A stretch of 10,462 nucleotides of DNA, taken from contig DBDM01000008.1 in assembly GCA_002293585.1 (NCBI GenBank), positions 1 through 10,462 of the forward strand. Direction: 5' to 3'. The notes under the pieces were generated by a model. The model ran no database searches. It saw only the letters and a list, made by a program, of their open reading frames with translations, and was not told where the DNA came from. This document shows positions 1 to 6,675 of the stretch, in pieces. Both the position numbers and the translations under genes were made by a program. This DNA comes from Bacteroidales bacterium UBA932. Lineage in GTDB: Bacteria > Bacteroidota > Bacteroidia > Bacteroidales > UBA932. Within the stretch, counting starts at the first letter, position 1, and the number at the start of each line of letters is the position of its first letter.

Positions 1-1
1 T

Positions 2-67
2 CCTAAAAAAGTAGTTAAAAAAGCTGCTCCTAAGAAAGCCGTTAAAAAAGTTGCTAAAAAGAAATAA
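2..67 (+). CDS. 3' end of a gene for a protein with a lysine/alanine-rich basic tail (partial)
   Basis: Reading from base 2, the frame gives 21 residues made almost only of Lys, Ala, Val and Pro (KK-VV-KKAAPKKAVKKV type), then a TAA stop at 65-67. The rest of the gene lies left of the window. Such histone-like basic tails bind nucleic acid non-specifically. In Bacteroidetes they occur at the C-terminus of long HU-family or histone-H1-like proteins and of DNA topoisomerase I, and the visible part cannot tell these apart. A hairpin terminator follows about 30 bases downstream, which supports a real gene end. Confidence 0.7.
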   Translation, partial: PKKVVKKAAPKKAVKKVAKKK

Positions 68-95
68 GTAACTTGCTTACTGGCTAATTTTTTTT

Positions 96-127
96 AACAA
101 AGTCACGGCGTTTGCTGTGACTTTGTT
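96..127 (+). terminator. Hairpin terminator after the lysine-rich gene
   Basis: A perfect 11-base inverted repeat, AACAAAGTCAC (96-106) and GTGACTTTGTT (117-127), encloses a 10-base loop. It lies between the stop of the partial gene and the start of the glycogen enzyme gene. There is no long T-run after the second arm. The run of T is before the first arm (88-95), so termination strength is uncertain. A role as an mRNA 3'-end stabiliser is also possible. Confidence 0.65.
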
Positions 128-166
128 GTTAAATAAAGATACAAGAATCAAAGATTTTAATAAGTT

Positions 167-3100
167 ATGAAAGAAAAAATGCAACCGGATTTTTTATTTG
201 AAGTAAGCTGGGAAGTGTGTAACAAAGTAGGTGGTATTTATACCGTTGTTGCTACTAAGGCGCTGAATATGAGTAGAGAAATGAAAAATAATCATATTCT
301 GATCGGGCCTGACGTATGGCGTGATACAAAGCAAAATCCGGATTTTACCGAAGATACCCGATTGCTTCGTTCCTGGAAAGCTAAGGCTGCCGAGGAAGGT
401 TTGCGTGTCAGGGTAGGGCGCTGGAATGTGGCCGGTAACCCTATCGCTATTTTGGTAGACTTTACGGCATTTTTTCAGAAAAAAGATGAGATATTTGCCA
501 AGTTTTGGGAAGTATATAAACTGGATTCCATCGCCGGGCAATGGGACTACATTGAGTCGGCCCTCTTCGGCTACGCGGCCGGAAAGGTAATCGAAAGTTT
601 TGTTAATTTTAATGCCTCGGCCCGTCAACGCGCCGTGGCGCAATTCCACGAATGGATGACCGGCGCCGGCTTGTTGTACCTCAAAATGCAAGTCCCGCAT
701 GTGGGTTGTATTTTTACTACGCATGCTACGGTGTTGGGACGCTGCATCGCCGGAAACAACAGGCCGCTCTATGATCAAATGGAGAGCTATAATCCCGACG
801 AGATCGCCCGTCAATATAACGTGACTTCACGCGATTCCCTCGAAAAAGCCGCTGCTAACGCGGCGGATTGTTTCACCACCGTGAGTGATATTACCGCCCG
901 GGAATGTAAACATTTCCTCTCTCATGAGGTAGATATCATTACCCCTAACGGATTTGAAAATAGTTTTACGCCTTCGGCAGCCGATTATCCGGCCAAACGA
1001 AAAGCAGGGCGTGATCAATTGATAACAGTCGCCCGGGCGTTGACCCGACGCGACATTGCCCCTGATGCCTTGCTGGTAGGTATCAGCGGCCGCTACGAAT
1101 ATAAAAACAAAGGCATTGATGTGTTCATTGATGCGTTGGCGCAACTGAACCGTAACGGACAGGTCGATCGTGATATTATCGCTTTCATTATGGTGCCCGG
1201 CAACCATCATGGCCCCAATAAAGAATTGCTGCATAACCTGCAAGTTCCCGACGAACCCCATGATCTTTGTGATAATCATGCTACTCATTACCTGAGTAAT
1301 CCGGAAAATGACGCCGTTACCGTCCGCTGGAAAGAAAAAGGATTGAACAATACAGCCGACGACCGGGTGAAATTGATCTTTGTACCTTCCTACCTCAACG
1401 GTAACGATGGTATTTTCAATATGCCTTATTATGACCTGCTCGTGGGTCTTGACCTGACCTTGTTCCCGTCCTACTACGAACCCTGGGGTTATACGCCGTT
1501 GGAAAGCCTGGCTTTTTCCGTTCCTTCCCTGACCACTTCGTTGGCCGGTTTCGGCCAGTGGGTGAAAGGCTATTATCAGGGTGAACATAAAGGCATAGCC
1601 ATTGTAGAACGCAACGACAGTAATTATGATGAGGTGGTAGCCGCCGTGTCGAATCGGATACTGGAAATAGTGAAATTGCCGGATACGGCAATGGAAGCGT
1701 TAAAGGTTAACGCCAAAGAAGTGTCGACCATCGCCCTTTGGGATCATCAGATCGTTTATTACAATAAAGCGGCAGCCCTGGCATTGGGTAAAGTGCTGGA
1801 ACGTTTACCCGGCATTCCCGCACCGGCGGAAGAGCATACTTCGTATATCGACAAGCAAGTGTCTATCAGCACTCCGTCTTGGAACCCGGTTATGATCCAC
1901 CGGCAAATTCCCGAACGCCTTGCCGCTCTCGAAGAATTGTCTAAAAACTTATGGTGGTGTTGGAATGAGGATGCAGTCGAACTTTTCCGTTCAATCGATC
2001 CCGAGTTGTGGGAGCGCTGCGAATTTAATCCCATCGCCCTACTCGACAGGATACGTTACCAACGGTACCGGGAGTTGGAGAAAGATAGTAAATTCGTACA
2101 ACGCTTACAGGAAGTGCATACCCGTTTTACCGACTACATGGCCGGTAAAAAGAAAATGAAAAACCCCGGCATTGCCTATTTCAGCATGGAATACGGTTTG
2201 CATACCTCGCTGAAAATTTATTCGGGCGGCTTGGGCATTCTGGCCGGCGATTACCTGAAAGAAGCCAGTGACAAAGGTGTCAATATTACTGCCGTGGGAT
2301 TGCTGTACCGTTATGGCTATTTTACCCAGAAATTATCTTCGGCCGGCGACCAGGTGTCGAGCTACGAGGCGCAGGATTTCATGAAAATTCCCGCCACGCC
2401 GGTGCATGACAAAGATGGCAAATGGGTAACGGTGAGTATTGCCTTTCCGGGCCGCAACGTAAACGCTCGCCTGTGGCGCGTGGATGTGGGACGGGTAGAA
2501 TTGTACCTGCTCGATACCGACCACGAAGAAAATTCGGCGGAAGACCGCAGCATCACCTATCATCTCTATGGCGGCGACTGGGAAAACCGGTTGAAACAGG
2601 AAATATTGCTGGGCGTGGGTGGTATTCGCGCTTTGCGTCATTTAGACAAAAAAATAGATGTATACCACTGTAACGAGGGCCATGCCGCATTTATCGGATT
2701 GGAGCGTCTGCGCGAATTTGTGGTGGACGAAAACCTGACCTTCGACGAAGCGCTGGAAGTGGTGAGGGCGTCGTCGCTCTTTACCACACACACACCGGTA
2801 CCTGCAGGCCATGATGCTTTCGATGAAAATATGTTGCGTACTTATATGTCGCACTACCCCGACCGTCTCAAAATTACCTGGGGGAAACTCATGAGCTTAG
2901 GTAAGATCAAGGCCTGCGACCCGAACGAAAAATTCTCCATGAGCTACTTAGCGGCTAATCTGTCGCAGGAAGTGAATGGTGTGAGCTGGCTGCACGGTGA
3001 AGTGAGTCGCGATATTTTGAAAGGCCTTTGGCCGGGATACCTGCCCGAAGAACTGCATGTAAGTTACGTGACCAACGGAGTGCATTATCCCACCTGGACG

Positions 3101-4408
3101 GCACCGGAATGGAAAGAAATACAGGGAGAGGTGTTCGGCGAAGAATTTAAAACGCATCATTACGACAAGAGTTGTTTCGACGGCATTCATAAAGTGGAGA
3201 ACAGCCGTATTCTCGAAACGCGGAATAAGTTGCGCAAACGTCTTATTACTGAAATCAAGCAGCGCTTGTCCGACTCATCGATGATTACTTACTTTACACC
3301 GCGTCAGGTAGTGGAGGTGAAAGAACTGTTGCGCGACGATGTGCTTACCATTGGCTTTGCCCGCCGTTTTGCCACCTACAAACGTGCCCACTTGTTGTTC
3401 AAAGACCTCGACCGTTTGAATGAGGTGGTGAACAATCCGAAACATCCGGTGCAATTCCTTTTCGCCGGAAAGGCGCACCCGGCCGATAAAGCAGGGCAAG
3501 ACCTGATTAAGCGCATTGTGGAAGTGTCGAAGATGCCGCAATTCATCGGCAAGATAGTGTTTGTGCCCAACTACGACATTGAATTGGCGAAATTGCTGGT
3601 GCAAGGCGTGGATATTTGGATGAATACGCCTACGCGCCCGCTCGAAGCATCGGGCACCAGCGGCGAAAAAGCCGTGATGAACGGTGTAATGCACTTCAGC
3701 GTGCTCGACGGATGGTGGGTGGAAGGCTATCAGCCGGGCGCCGGTTGGGCCTTGCCCATGGAGCAAACTTATGAAAACAATGCGTTCCAGGATGAACTTG
3801 ATGTGGAAACCATCTACAATATGTTAGAAGATGAAATTGCGCCGATGTTTTATAAACGCGATAAGCAGGGCATTTCTGTGGAATGGATGAACCAGATTAA
3901 GAATACTATTGCGAAGGTGGCGTCTAATTTCACTACCAACCGCATGATAGGTGATTATGAAGACCGTTTCTACAACAAGTTAGCCGAGCGTCATGCCTGG
4001 TTAGTGAAGAATGATTACGCCGAAGCGGTGTCCATTGCCGAATGGAAGAAGAAGGTGAAACGCGAGTGGGAACACATAGAAGTGCTTTCGATGGAGCAGC
4101 CCGACAAAGTGCATGATATATATGCACTGGGTAAAGAAATGGAAACATCGGTGACCTTGCTCATCGGTAATCTCAACCCGGAAGATATAGGCGTGGAAAT
4201 TGTGGTGGCCGCACAGGAAAAAGACGATAAATACGTGATCAAATCAACTTACGAATTTAAGTTGGATAGTTATTCCGAGGGACAGGCTACTTACAAAGTA
4301 AAAATGGTGCCCGACGAACCCGGCATGTTCTATTCCGCCGCGCGTATTTATGCCAAAAATCACAAATTACCTCACCGGCAGGACTTCGCGCTGGTGAAGT
4401 GGCTTTAG
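167..4408 (+). CDS. glgP: Glycogen synthase (GT3) - alpha-glucan phosphorylase (GT35) fusion protein
   Basis: This is a cytosolic bifunctional storage-glucan enzyme. Residues 1-555 match eukaryotic-type GT3 glycogen synthase: the N-terminal EVxxKVGG-IYTVV donor-site motif (K20, G22, G23), HEW at 161-163, and the PSYYEPWGYTPLES block with E438 and E446, the usual catalytic pair. Family knowledge suggests nucleotide-glucose is added to alpha-1,4-glucan, probably from UDP-glucose. After a short linker, DUF3417 starts near residue 581 (IPERLAALEELSKNLWW). The phosphorylase fold follows with YSGGLG at 685-690, NEGHAAF near 836-842, TTHTPVPAGHDAF at 873-885, GFARRFATYKR at 1063-1073 for phosphate/PLP binding, and EASGTSGEK with the PLP lysine at K1168. 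That half releases glucose-1-phosphate from glucan. No residue checked is missing. ATG 167 was taken because it lies just before the conserved N-terminus; ATG 179 is an alternative. No clear Shine-Dalgarno was seen. Single-domain homologues are about 550 and 850 residues, so 1413 equals the two together. Confidence 0.95.
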   Translation: MKEKMQPDFLFEVSWEVCNKVGGIYTVVATKALNMSREMKNNHILIGPDVWRDTKQNPDFTEDTRLLRSWKAKAAEEGLRVRVGRWNVAGNPIAILVDFTAFFQKKDEIFAKFWEVYKLDSIAGQWDYIESALFGYAAGKVIESFVNFNASARQRAVAQFHEWMTGAGLLYLKMQVPHVGCIFTTHATVLGRCIAGNNRPLYDQMESYNPDEIARQYNVTSRDSLEKAAANAADCFTTVSDITARECKHFLSHEVDIITPNGFENSFTPSAADYPAKRKAGRDQLITVARALTRRDIAPDALLVGISGRYEYKNKGIDVFIDALAQLNRNGQVDRDIIAFIMVPGNHHGPNKELLHNLQVPDEPHDLCDNHATHYLSNPENDAVTVRWKEKGLNNTADDRVKLIFVPSYLNGNDGIFNMPYYDLLVGLDLTLFPSYYEPWGYTPLESLAFSVPSLTTSLAGFGQWVKGYYQGEHKGIAIVERNDSNYDEVVAAVSNRILEIVKLPDTAMEALKVNAKEVSTIALWDHQIVYYNKAAALALGKVLERLPGIPAPAEEHTSYIDKQVSISTPSWNPVMIHRQIPERLAALEELSKNLWWCWNEDAVELFRSIDPELWERCEFNPIALLDRIRYQRYRELEKDSKFVQRLQEVHTRFTDYMAGKKKMKNPGIAYFSMEYGLHTSLKIYSGGLGILAGDYLKEASDKGVNITAVGLLYRYGYFTQKLSSAGDQVSSYEAQDFMKIPATPVHDKDGKWVTVSIAFPGRNVNARLWRVDVGRVELYLLDTDHEENSAEDRSITYHLYGGDWENRLKQEILLGVGGIRALRHLDKKIDVYHCNEGHAAFIGLERLREFVVDENLTFDEALEVVRASSLFTTHTPVPAGHDAFDENMLRTYMSHYPDRLKITWGKLMSLGKIKACDPNEKFSMSYLAANLSQEVNGVSWLHGEVSRDILKGLWPGYLPEELHVSYVTNGVHYPTWTAPEWKEIQGEVFGEEFKTHHYDKSCFDGIHKVENSRILETRNKLRKRLITEIKQRLSDSSMITYFTPRQVVEVKELLRDDVLTIGFARRFATYKRAHLLFKDLDRLNEVVNNPKHPVQFLFAGKAHPADKAGQDLIKRIVEVSKMPQFIGKIVFVPNYDIELAKLLVQGVDIWMNTPTRPLEASGTSGEKAVMNGVMHFSVLDGWWVEGYQPGAGWALPMEQTYENNAFQDELDVETIYNMLEDEIAPMFYKRDKQGISVEWMNQIKNTIAKVASNFTTNRMIGDYEDRFYNKLAERHAWLVKNDYAEAVSIAEWKKKVKREWEHIEVLSMEQPDKVHDIYALGKEMETSVTLLIGNLNPEDIGVEIVVAAQEKDDKYVIKSTYEFKLDSYSEGQATYKVKMVPDEPGMFYSAARIYAKNHKLPHRQDFALVKWL

Positions 4409-4434
4409 GTAAATATTGAGATAATTTATATGCT

Positions 4435-5313
4435 ATGAAAAAACTAATTTTCCATTTAGTGCTACTGCTCTTAGCACTTAGCTTTACCGCTTGTGAAAAA
4501 GAGGATGATAACACCGTAGCCGTAACCGGTGTGTCGCTGAATGTGGCCGATACCATTGTTACCACCGGCGCCATGCTGACTTTCACCGCTACAGTATCGC
4601 CTGCCGCTGCCACCAATAAAACGGTATCGTGGACAAGCAGCAACACATCGGTAGCCACAGTAAACGACGGAATGGTTATGACAGTGGCACTCGGGGCAAC
4701 TACCATTACTGTAACTACTGACGATGGCGGGCACACCGGCACCTGTGCCTTGCAGGTGCTATCCGATAAGGTGATAGTTGGCGAGGTAGAATGGGCGGCA
4801 TATAATGTTGACAACTATCAGATCTTTGCTGTCCGCCCTGACATGTACACTAAATTCTATCAATGGAATCGTACCGCTGCTTGGACTGCCGAAGATGCGG
4901 AGACCGATTTTCCAACTGCAACACCCACTGACCCGTGGACAATTAATCCTTGCCCCGATGGTTGGCGCTTGCCGACTCTTGATGAGTGGTGGGCATTGAA
5001 AGCTTTGGGTAGCTCTTGGGCTAATGCGAATACAAGAGGCAATCAGGTCGCTGGAAGGTTTTATGGACCGAATCATAGGTCCTGCTCATTACCTTCAAAC
5101 ATGAGGTGTATCTTTCTGCCAGCTCTTGGTCACAATGGTGGTGATGGTAGCCAACATGAAGGTCTCTATTGGTCGTCTACGCCGTTCCATGGCGAATCTA
5201 GCTATGGCTACTGCATGTACTTCGATATTAGCTACGGCAACCCTGGCTACAATGGCTACTACAAAGGTAAGATGTTAGCAGCGTCGGTTCGTTGTGTCCG
5301 TGATGTAAACTAG
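4435..5313 (+). CDS. Surface-type lipoprotein with Big_2 and FISUMP domains
   Basis: The N-terminus is a lipoprotein signal peptide: MKK, a Leu-rich hydrophobic core, then SFTAC with the lipidated cysteine at C20. The residues after it, E-K-E-D-D, fit the Bacteroidetes lipoprotein export signal (x-K-D/E-D/E), so display on the outer face of the outer membrane is likely. Residues about 28-108 form a Big_2 immunoglobulin-like domain (VTGVSLN, TVSWTSSNTSVATV, GATTITVTT). Residues about 112-292 are a FISUMP domain (Fibrobacter succinogenes major paralogous domain), shown by NPCPDGWRLPTLDEW, FLPALGHN, GLYWSSTP and the SVRCVRD end. FISUMP proteins are abundant in gut and rumen Bacteroidetes and Fibrobacter, and their function is unknown; adhesion or carbohydrate contact is only a guess. 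The start is 26 bases after the glycogen enzyme stop with no promoter seen, so it may be co-transcribed, although the two proteins act in different compartments. Confidence 0.9.
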   Translation: MKKLIFHLVLLLLALSFTACEKEDDNTVAVTGVSLNVADTIVTTGAMLTFTATVSPAAATNKTVSWTSSNTSVATVNDGMVMTVALGATTITVTTDDGGHTGTCALQVLSDKVIVGEVEWAAYNVDNYQIFAVRPDMYTKFYQWNRTAAWTAEDAETDFPTATPTDPWTINPCPDGWRLPTLDEWWALKALGSSWANANTRGNQVAGRFYGPNHRSCSLPSNMRCIFLPALGHNGGDGSQHEGLYWSSTPFHGESSYGYCMYFDISYGNPGYNGYYKGKMLAASVRCVRDVN

Positions 5314-5334
5314 TTTTTGTAATTTATCATACAG

Positions 5335-5361
5335 GCCGGAGTTCATAGCTCCGGCTTTTTT
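5335..5361 (+). terminator. Rho-independent terminator of the FISUMP lipoprotein gene
   Basis: A 7-base GC-rich stem, GCCGGAG (5335-5341) with CTCCGGC (5349-5355), has the loop TTCATAG and is followed by six T. It sits about 20 bases after the stop codon. A near-identical hairpin recurs at 6131-6164. The -33 element of the next promoter starts two bases after the T-run. Confidence 0.9.
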
Positions 5362-5362
5362 G

Positions 5363-5392
5363 TTTGCGTTTATCAAAAAATGCGTATCTTTG
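5363..5392 (+). promoter_or_regulatory. Bacteroidetes-type promoter of the PIN cassette
   Basis: TTTG at 5363-5366 and TATCTTTG at 5385-5392 are separated by 18 bases. This matches the Bacteroidetes primary sigma consensus (-33 TTTG, -7 TAnnTTTG). Transcription would start near 5397-5400, giving a leader of under 20 bases before the ATG at 5416. The cassette therefore appears to have its own promoter, independent of the genes before it. Confidence 0.75.
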
Positions 5393-5394
5393 CA

Positions 5395-5409
5395 GCGTGA
5401 TTAACACGC
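5395..5409 (+). promoter_or_regulatory. Palindrome at the predicted transcription start (possible operator)
   Basis: GCGTG (5395-5399) and CACGC (5405-5409) form a perfect inverted repeat around ATTAA. It starts two bases after the -7 box and ends six bases before the PIN start codon. Type II toxin-antitoxin operons are commonly autorepressed through palindromes over the promoter, so operator function is a reasonable inference. A 5-base stem also arises by chance and might instead act as an mRNA hairpin limiting translation. Confidence 0.4.
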
Positions 5410-5415
5410 AAGATT

Positions 5416-5850
5416 ATGGAACGGCGAATATACCTCGACAACTGTTGTTTCAACCGCCCTTACGATGACCAGTCGCAACTGCGGATATATTTGGAGACAC
5501 AAGCCAAGCTGCATATACAGTCGCTCGTGGTGGAAAAGAAGCTGGAATTGGTGTGGTCGTTCATCATGCGCTTTGAAAACAGTCGAAACCCTTTCGATGC
5601 GAAGCGCAAAGCCGTTGCACAGTGGGAAAAGCTAAGCACTGTGTTTGTAGAAAAATCGGAAACGATACGGGCGGTGGCAAAACAAATCATGGCCACCGGC
5701 GTGAGGGAAGCTGATGCCGTTCATGTGGCAAGTGCTATTGCTGGCGGGTGTGGCTGTTTCATCACCGTGGACAGGCGGTTGTTGCAATACAAAGATGAAC
5801 GCATTGTGATATGCAGTCCGATAGAATTTATTAATATGATTGAACTATGA
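5416..5850 (+). CDS. PIN-domain nuclease, probable toxin of a toxin-antitoxin pair
   Basis: The 144-residue protein is a complete single PIN domain. The expected acidic metal-binding residues are present: D8 in IYLDNCCFNRP, E54 in MRFENS, D100 in READAVHVA, and D119 in TVDRRLL. PIN proteins of this size are typically Mg2+-dependent ribonucleases that cut tRNA, rRNA or mRNA; the target here is unknown. The first strand with LDNCCFNRP marks a subgroup I know mainly from Bacteroidetes, cyanobacteria and spirochaetes (recollection, not searched). The gene follows its own promoter and overlaps the next small gene by ATGA, so the two are probably translated together. No clear Shine-Dalgarno precedes the ATG. 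Toxin function is inferred from size, active-site residues and the coupled small partner. Confidence 0.87.
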   Translation: MERRIYLDNCCFNRPYDDQSQLRIYLETQAKLHIQSLVVEKKLELVWSFIMRFENSRNPFDAKRKAVAQWEKLSTVFVEKSETIRAVAKQIMATGVREADAVHVASAIAGGCGCFITVDRRLLQYKDERIVICSPIEFINMIEL

Positions 5851-6053
5851 AAAACAGCGCAACACTGCTGGACCAGGGCATGAGATGCCTGACCAGCGAA
5901 CTGGGACTGGTAGATGCCGAGCGATTTGTGGTATTGTTGCTTCGTGAGCCGTTCGACTACACCGAGTGGCGCAAAGAGCACCTCTTCCCTGACATGACGC
6001 TTGACCAAATTATCGACGAAGCCGACAGGTACTGCAAAGAAAATAAAGGGTAA
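5847..6053 (+). CDS. Small acidic protein coupled to the PIN gene, putative antitoxin
   Basis: The 68-residue product starts inside the stop region of the PIN gene (ATGA overlap at 5847-5850), which implies translational coupling. It has no signal peptide or membrane segment. It reads as helical, with the segments LLDQGMRCLTSELGLVDAER, FVVLLLREPFDYTEWRKE and MTLDQIIDEADRYCKEN. I recall similar small proteins with the pattern GLVEAExF...REPFDYTxW next to PIN genes of this type, usually called hypothetical. No helix-turn-helix or ribbon-helix-helix DNA-binding domain is obvious. An antitoxin role is inferred from position, size and pairing. The gene order, toxin first, is the reverse of most type II pairs. 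Confidence 0.7.
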   Translation: MKNSATLLDQGMRCLTSELGLVDAERFVVLLLREPFDYTEWRKEHLFPDMTLDQIIDEADRYCKENKG

Positions 6054-6145
6054 TGCCTGAACAGGACTATACCCTGCACCTGTAGTTTGATGCCGTTTAT
6101 CTCGACAGGGTGAAGATACAACCCCTCTTCAGCCGGAGTTCATAG
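6053..6145 (+). other. Short coupled reading frame with early stop (possible gene remnant)
   Basis: An ATG at 6053 overlaps the stop of the preceding gene as TAATG, the usual layout of translational coupling. The frame codes for MPEQDYTLHL, meets TAG (6083-6085), then stays open for 19 codons (starting FDAVYLDRVKIQPL) until a second TAG at 6143-6145 inside the loop of the terminator. It may be a third, degraded cassette gene or simply chance. I do not recognise the sequence. The rest of 6054-6186 shows only the terminator. Confidence 0.2.
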
Positions 6146-6164
6146 CAGCTCCGGCTTTTTTTTT
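6131..6164 (+). terminator. Rho-independent terminator of the PIN cassette
   Basis: AGCCGGAG (6131-6138) pairs with CTCCGGCT (6149-6156) around the loop TTCATAGCAG, followed by a run of nine T ending at 6164. It lies between the convergent cassette and tsaE. Apart from three extra loop bases and a longer T-run, it copies the hairpin at 5335-5361. In the tsaE direction the stem is not followed by T, so it would work mainly for the + strand. Confidence 0.9.
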
Positions 6165-6186
6165 GTTTTGTGAAGAGTTTGTTGCG

Positions 6187-6657
6187 CTAAACGGGCATAA
6201 TGCTGCGGCTGCCGTCGGCATTAACGTTGATATGTAATTTTAATGTGCCGGTGGGCAGCAGCGGTTCGATAAGTTCCGGCCATTCAATGAGGCAGAGGTG
6301 TCCGCTGTAGAAATATTCTTCGTAGCCGAAGTCATATACTTCTTCTATTTTATTAATGCGGTAGAAATCGAAATGGTACACCGGCTCTCCTGTGGGACGC
6401 CGGTATTCGTTCACTAAGGAAAAGGTAGGACTGTTCACCGTGGCGCCAATGCCCATAGCGGCGCAAAGGGCCTTTATTAAAGTGGTCTTTCCGGCGCCCA
6501 TCGTTCCATAGAAAGCCACTACTTTGTGATCGCCAATCAGGGATAGCAAGGCTTGGGCTGCTTCTGGCAGCGCTTCTATGTTGTAGACTTTGAGATCTTG
6601 AGACTTTGAGATCTTGAGATTGTTTTTATCCGCGTTCATCTGTTTAATCCGCGTCAT
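6187..6657 (-). CDS. tsaE: tRNA threonylcarbamoyladenosine biosynthesis ATPase TsaE
   Basis: TsaE is the P-loop ATPase that works with TsaB and TsaD in making the t6A base at position 37 of ANN-decoding tRNAs, in the cytosol. Family marks are the Walker A loop GTMGAGKTT (residues 51-59), the TVNSPTFSLVNEY switch-like block (73-85), HFDFYR (95-100) and LCLIEWPE (121-128). At 156 residues it is slightly longer than usual because of about 22 extra N-terminal residues. These are encoded by a 16-base tandem repeat and an ACGCGGAT repeat (6585-6663). The first ATG (6657) lies inside the second repeat and another is at codon 7; the conserved domain starts around residue 23 with no ATG of its own nearby. 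It lies 18 bases after the porW stop on the same strand, so the two are probably co-transcribed. Confidence 0.95.
   Translation of the reverse strand: MTRIKQMNADKNNLKISKSQDLKVYNIEALPEAAQALLSLIGDHKVVAFYGTMGAGKTTLIKALCAAMGIGATVNSPTFSLVNEYRRPTGEPVYHFDFYRINKIEEVYDFGYEEYFYSGHLCLIEWPELIEPLLPTGTLKLHINVNADGSRSIMPV
6585..6619 (-). repeat. 16-base tandem repeat inside the 5' end of tsaE
   Basis: The + strand unit AGACTTTGAGATCTTG occurs exactly twice (6585-6600 and 6601-6616), followed by the first three bases of a third copy. Because 16 is not a multiple of three, the two copies are read in different frames (as LKISKSQ and DLKV). Repeats of this look are familiar in Bacteroidetes intergenic DNA. Here one has become coding sequence. 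Confidence 0.85.
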
Positions 6658-6663
6658 CCGCGT
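6628..6663 (-). repeat. Three ACGCGGAT repeats covering the tsaE start
   Basis: On the + strand ATCCGCGT occurs at 6628-6635, 6647-6654 and 6656-6663. Read on the - strand, these are ACGCGGAT units separated by 1 and 11 bases. The first tsaE ATG (6657-6655) overlaps the outermost unit, and the rest extend into codons 1-10. This looks like a dispersed intergenic repeat placed between porW and tsaE. Confidence 0.7.
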
Positions 6664-6675
6664 TCTATTCGTTCT

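Noticed and set aside
122..166. Promoter of the glycogen enzyme gene
   Set aside because: There is a TTTG near 122-125 but no TAnnTTTG at a proper distance before the ATG at 167, so no promoter can be supported.
194..1588. Long antisense open frames (206 and 253 codons) within the glycogen enzyme gene
   Set aside because: They lie opposite a clearly conserved coding sequence and show no family motifs or signal structure; they mirror the codon bias of the + strand gene.
3275..3766. 163-codon antisense open frame opposite the phosphorylase active site
   Set aside because: It is opposite the most conserved part of the phosphorylase, is rich in His and Arg as expected of a shadow frame, and has no recognisable domain.
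4287..4814. 175-codon antisense frame rich in Val, Thr and Ser across the lipoprotein start
   Set aside because: Its composition reflects the reverse strand of the Thr/Val-rich Big_2 domain; there is no start context or motif.
6585..6663. CRISPR-like array
   Set aside because: The units are only 8 and 16 bases, directly adjacent or irregularly spaced, with no spacers of constant length.
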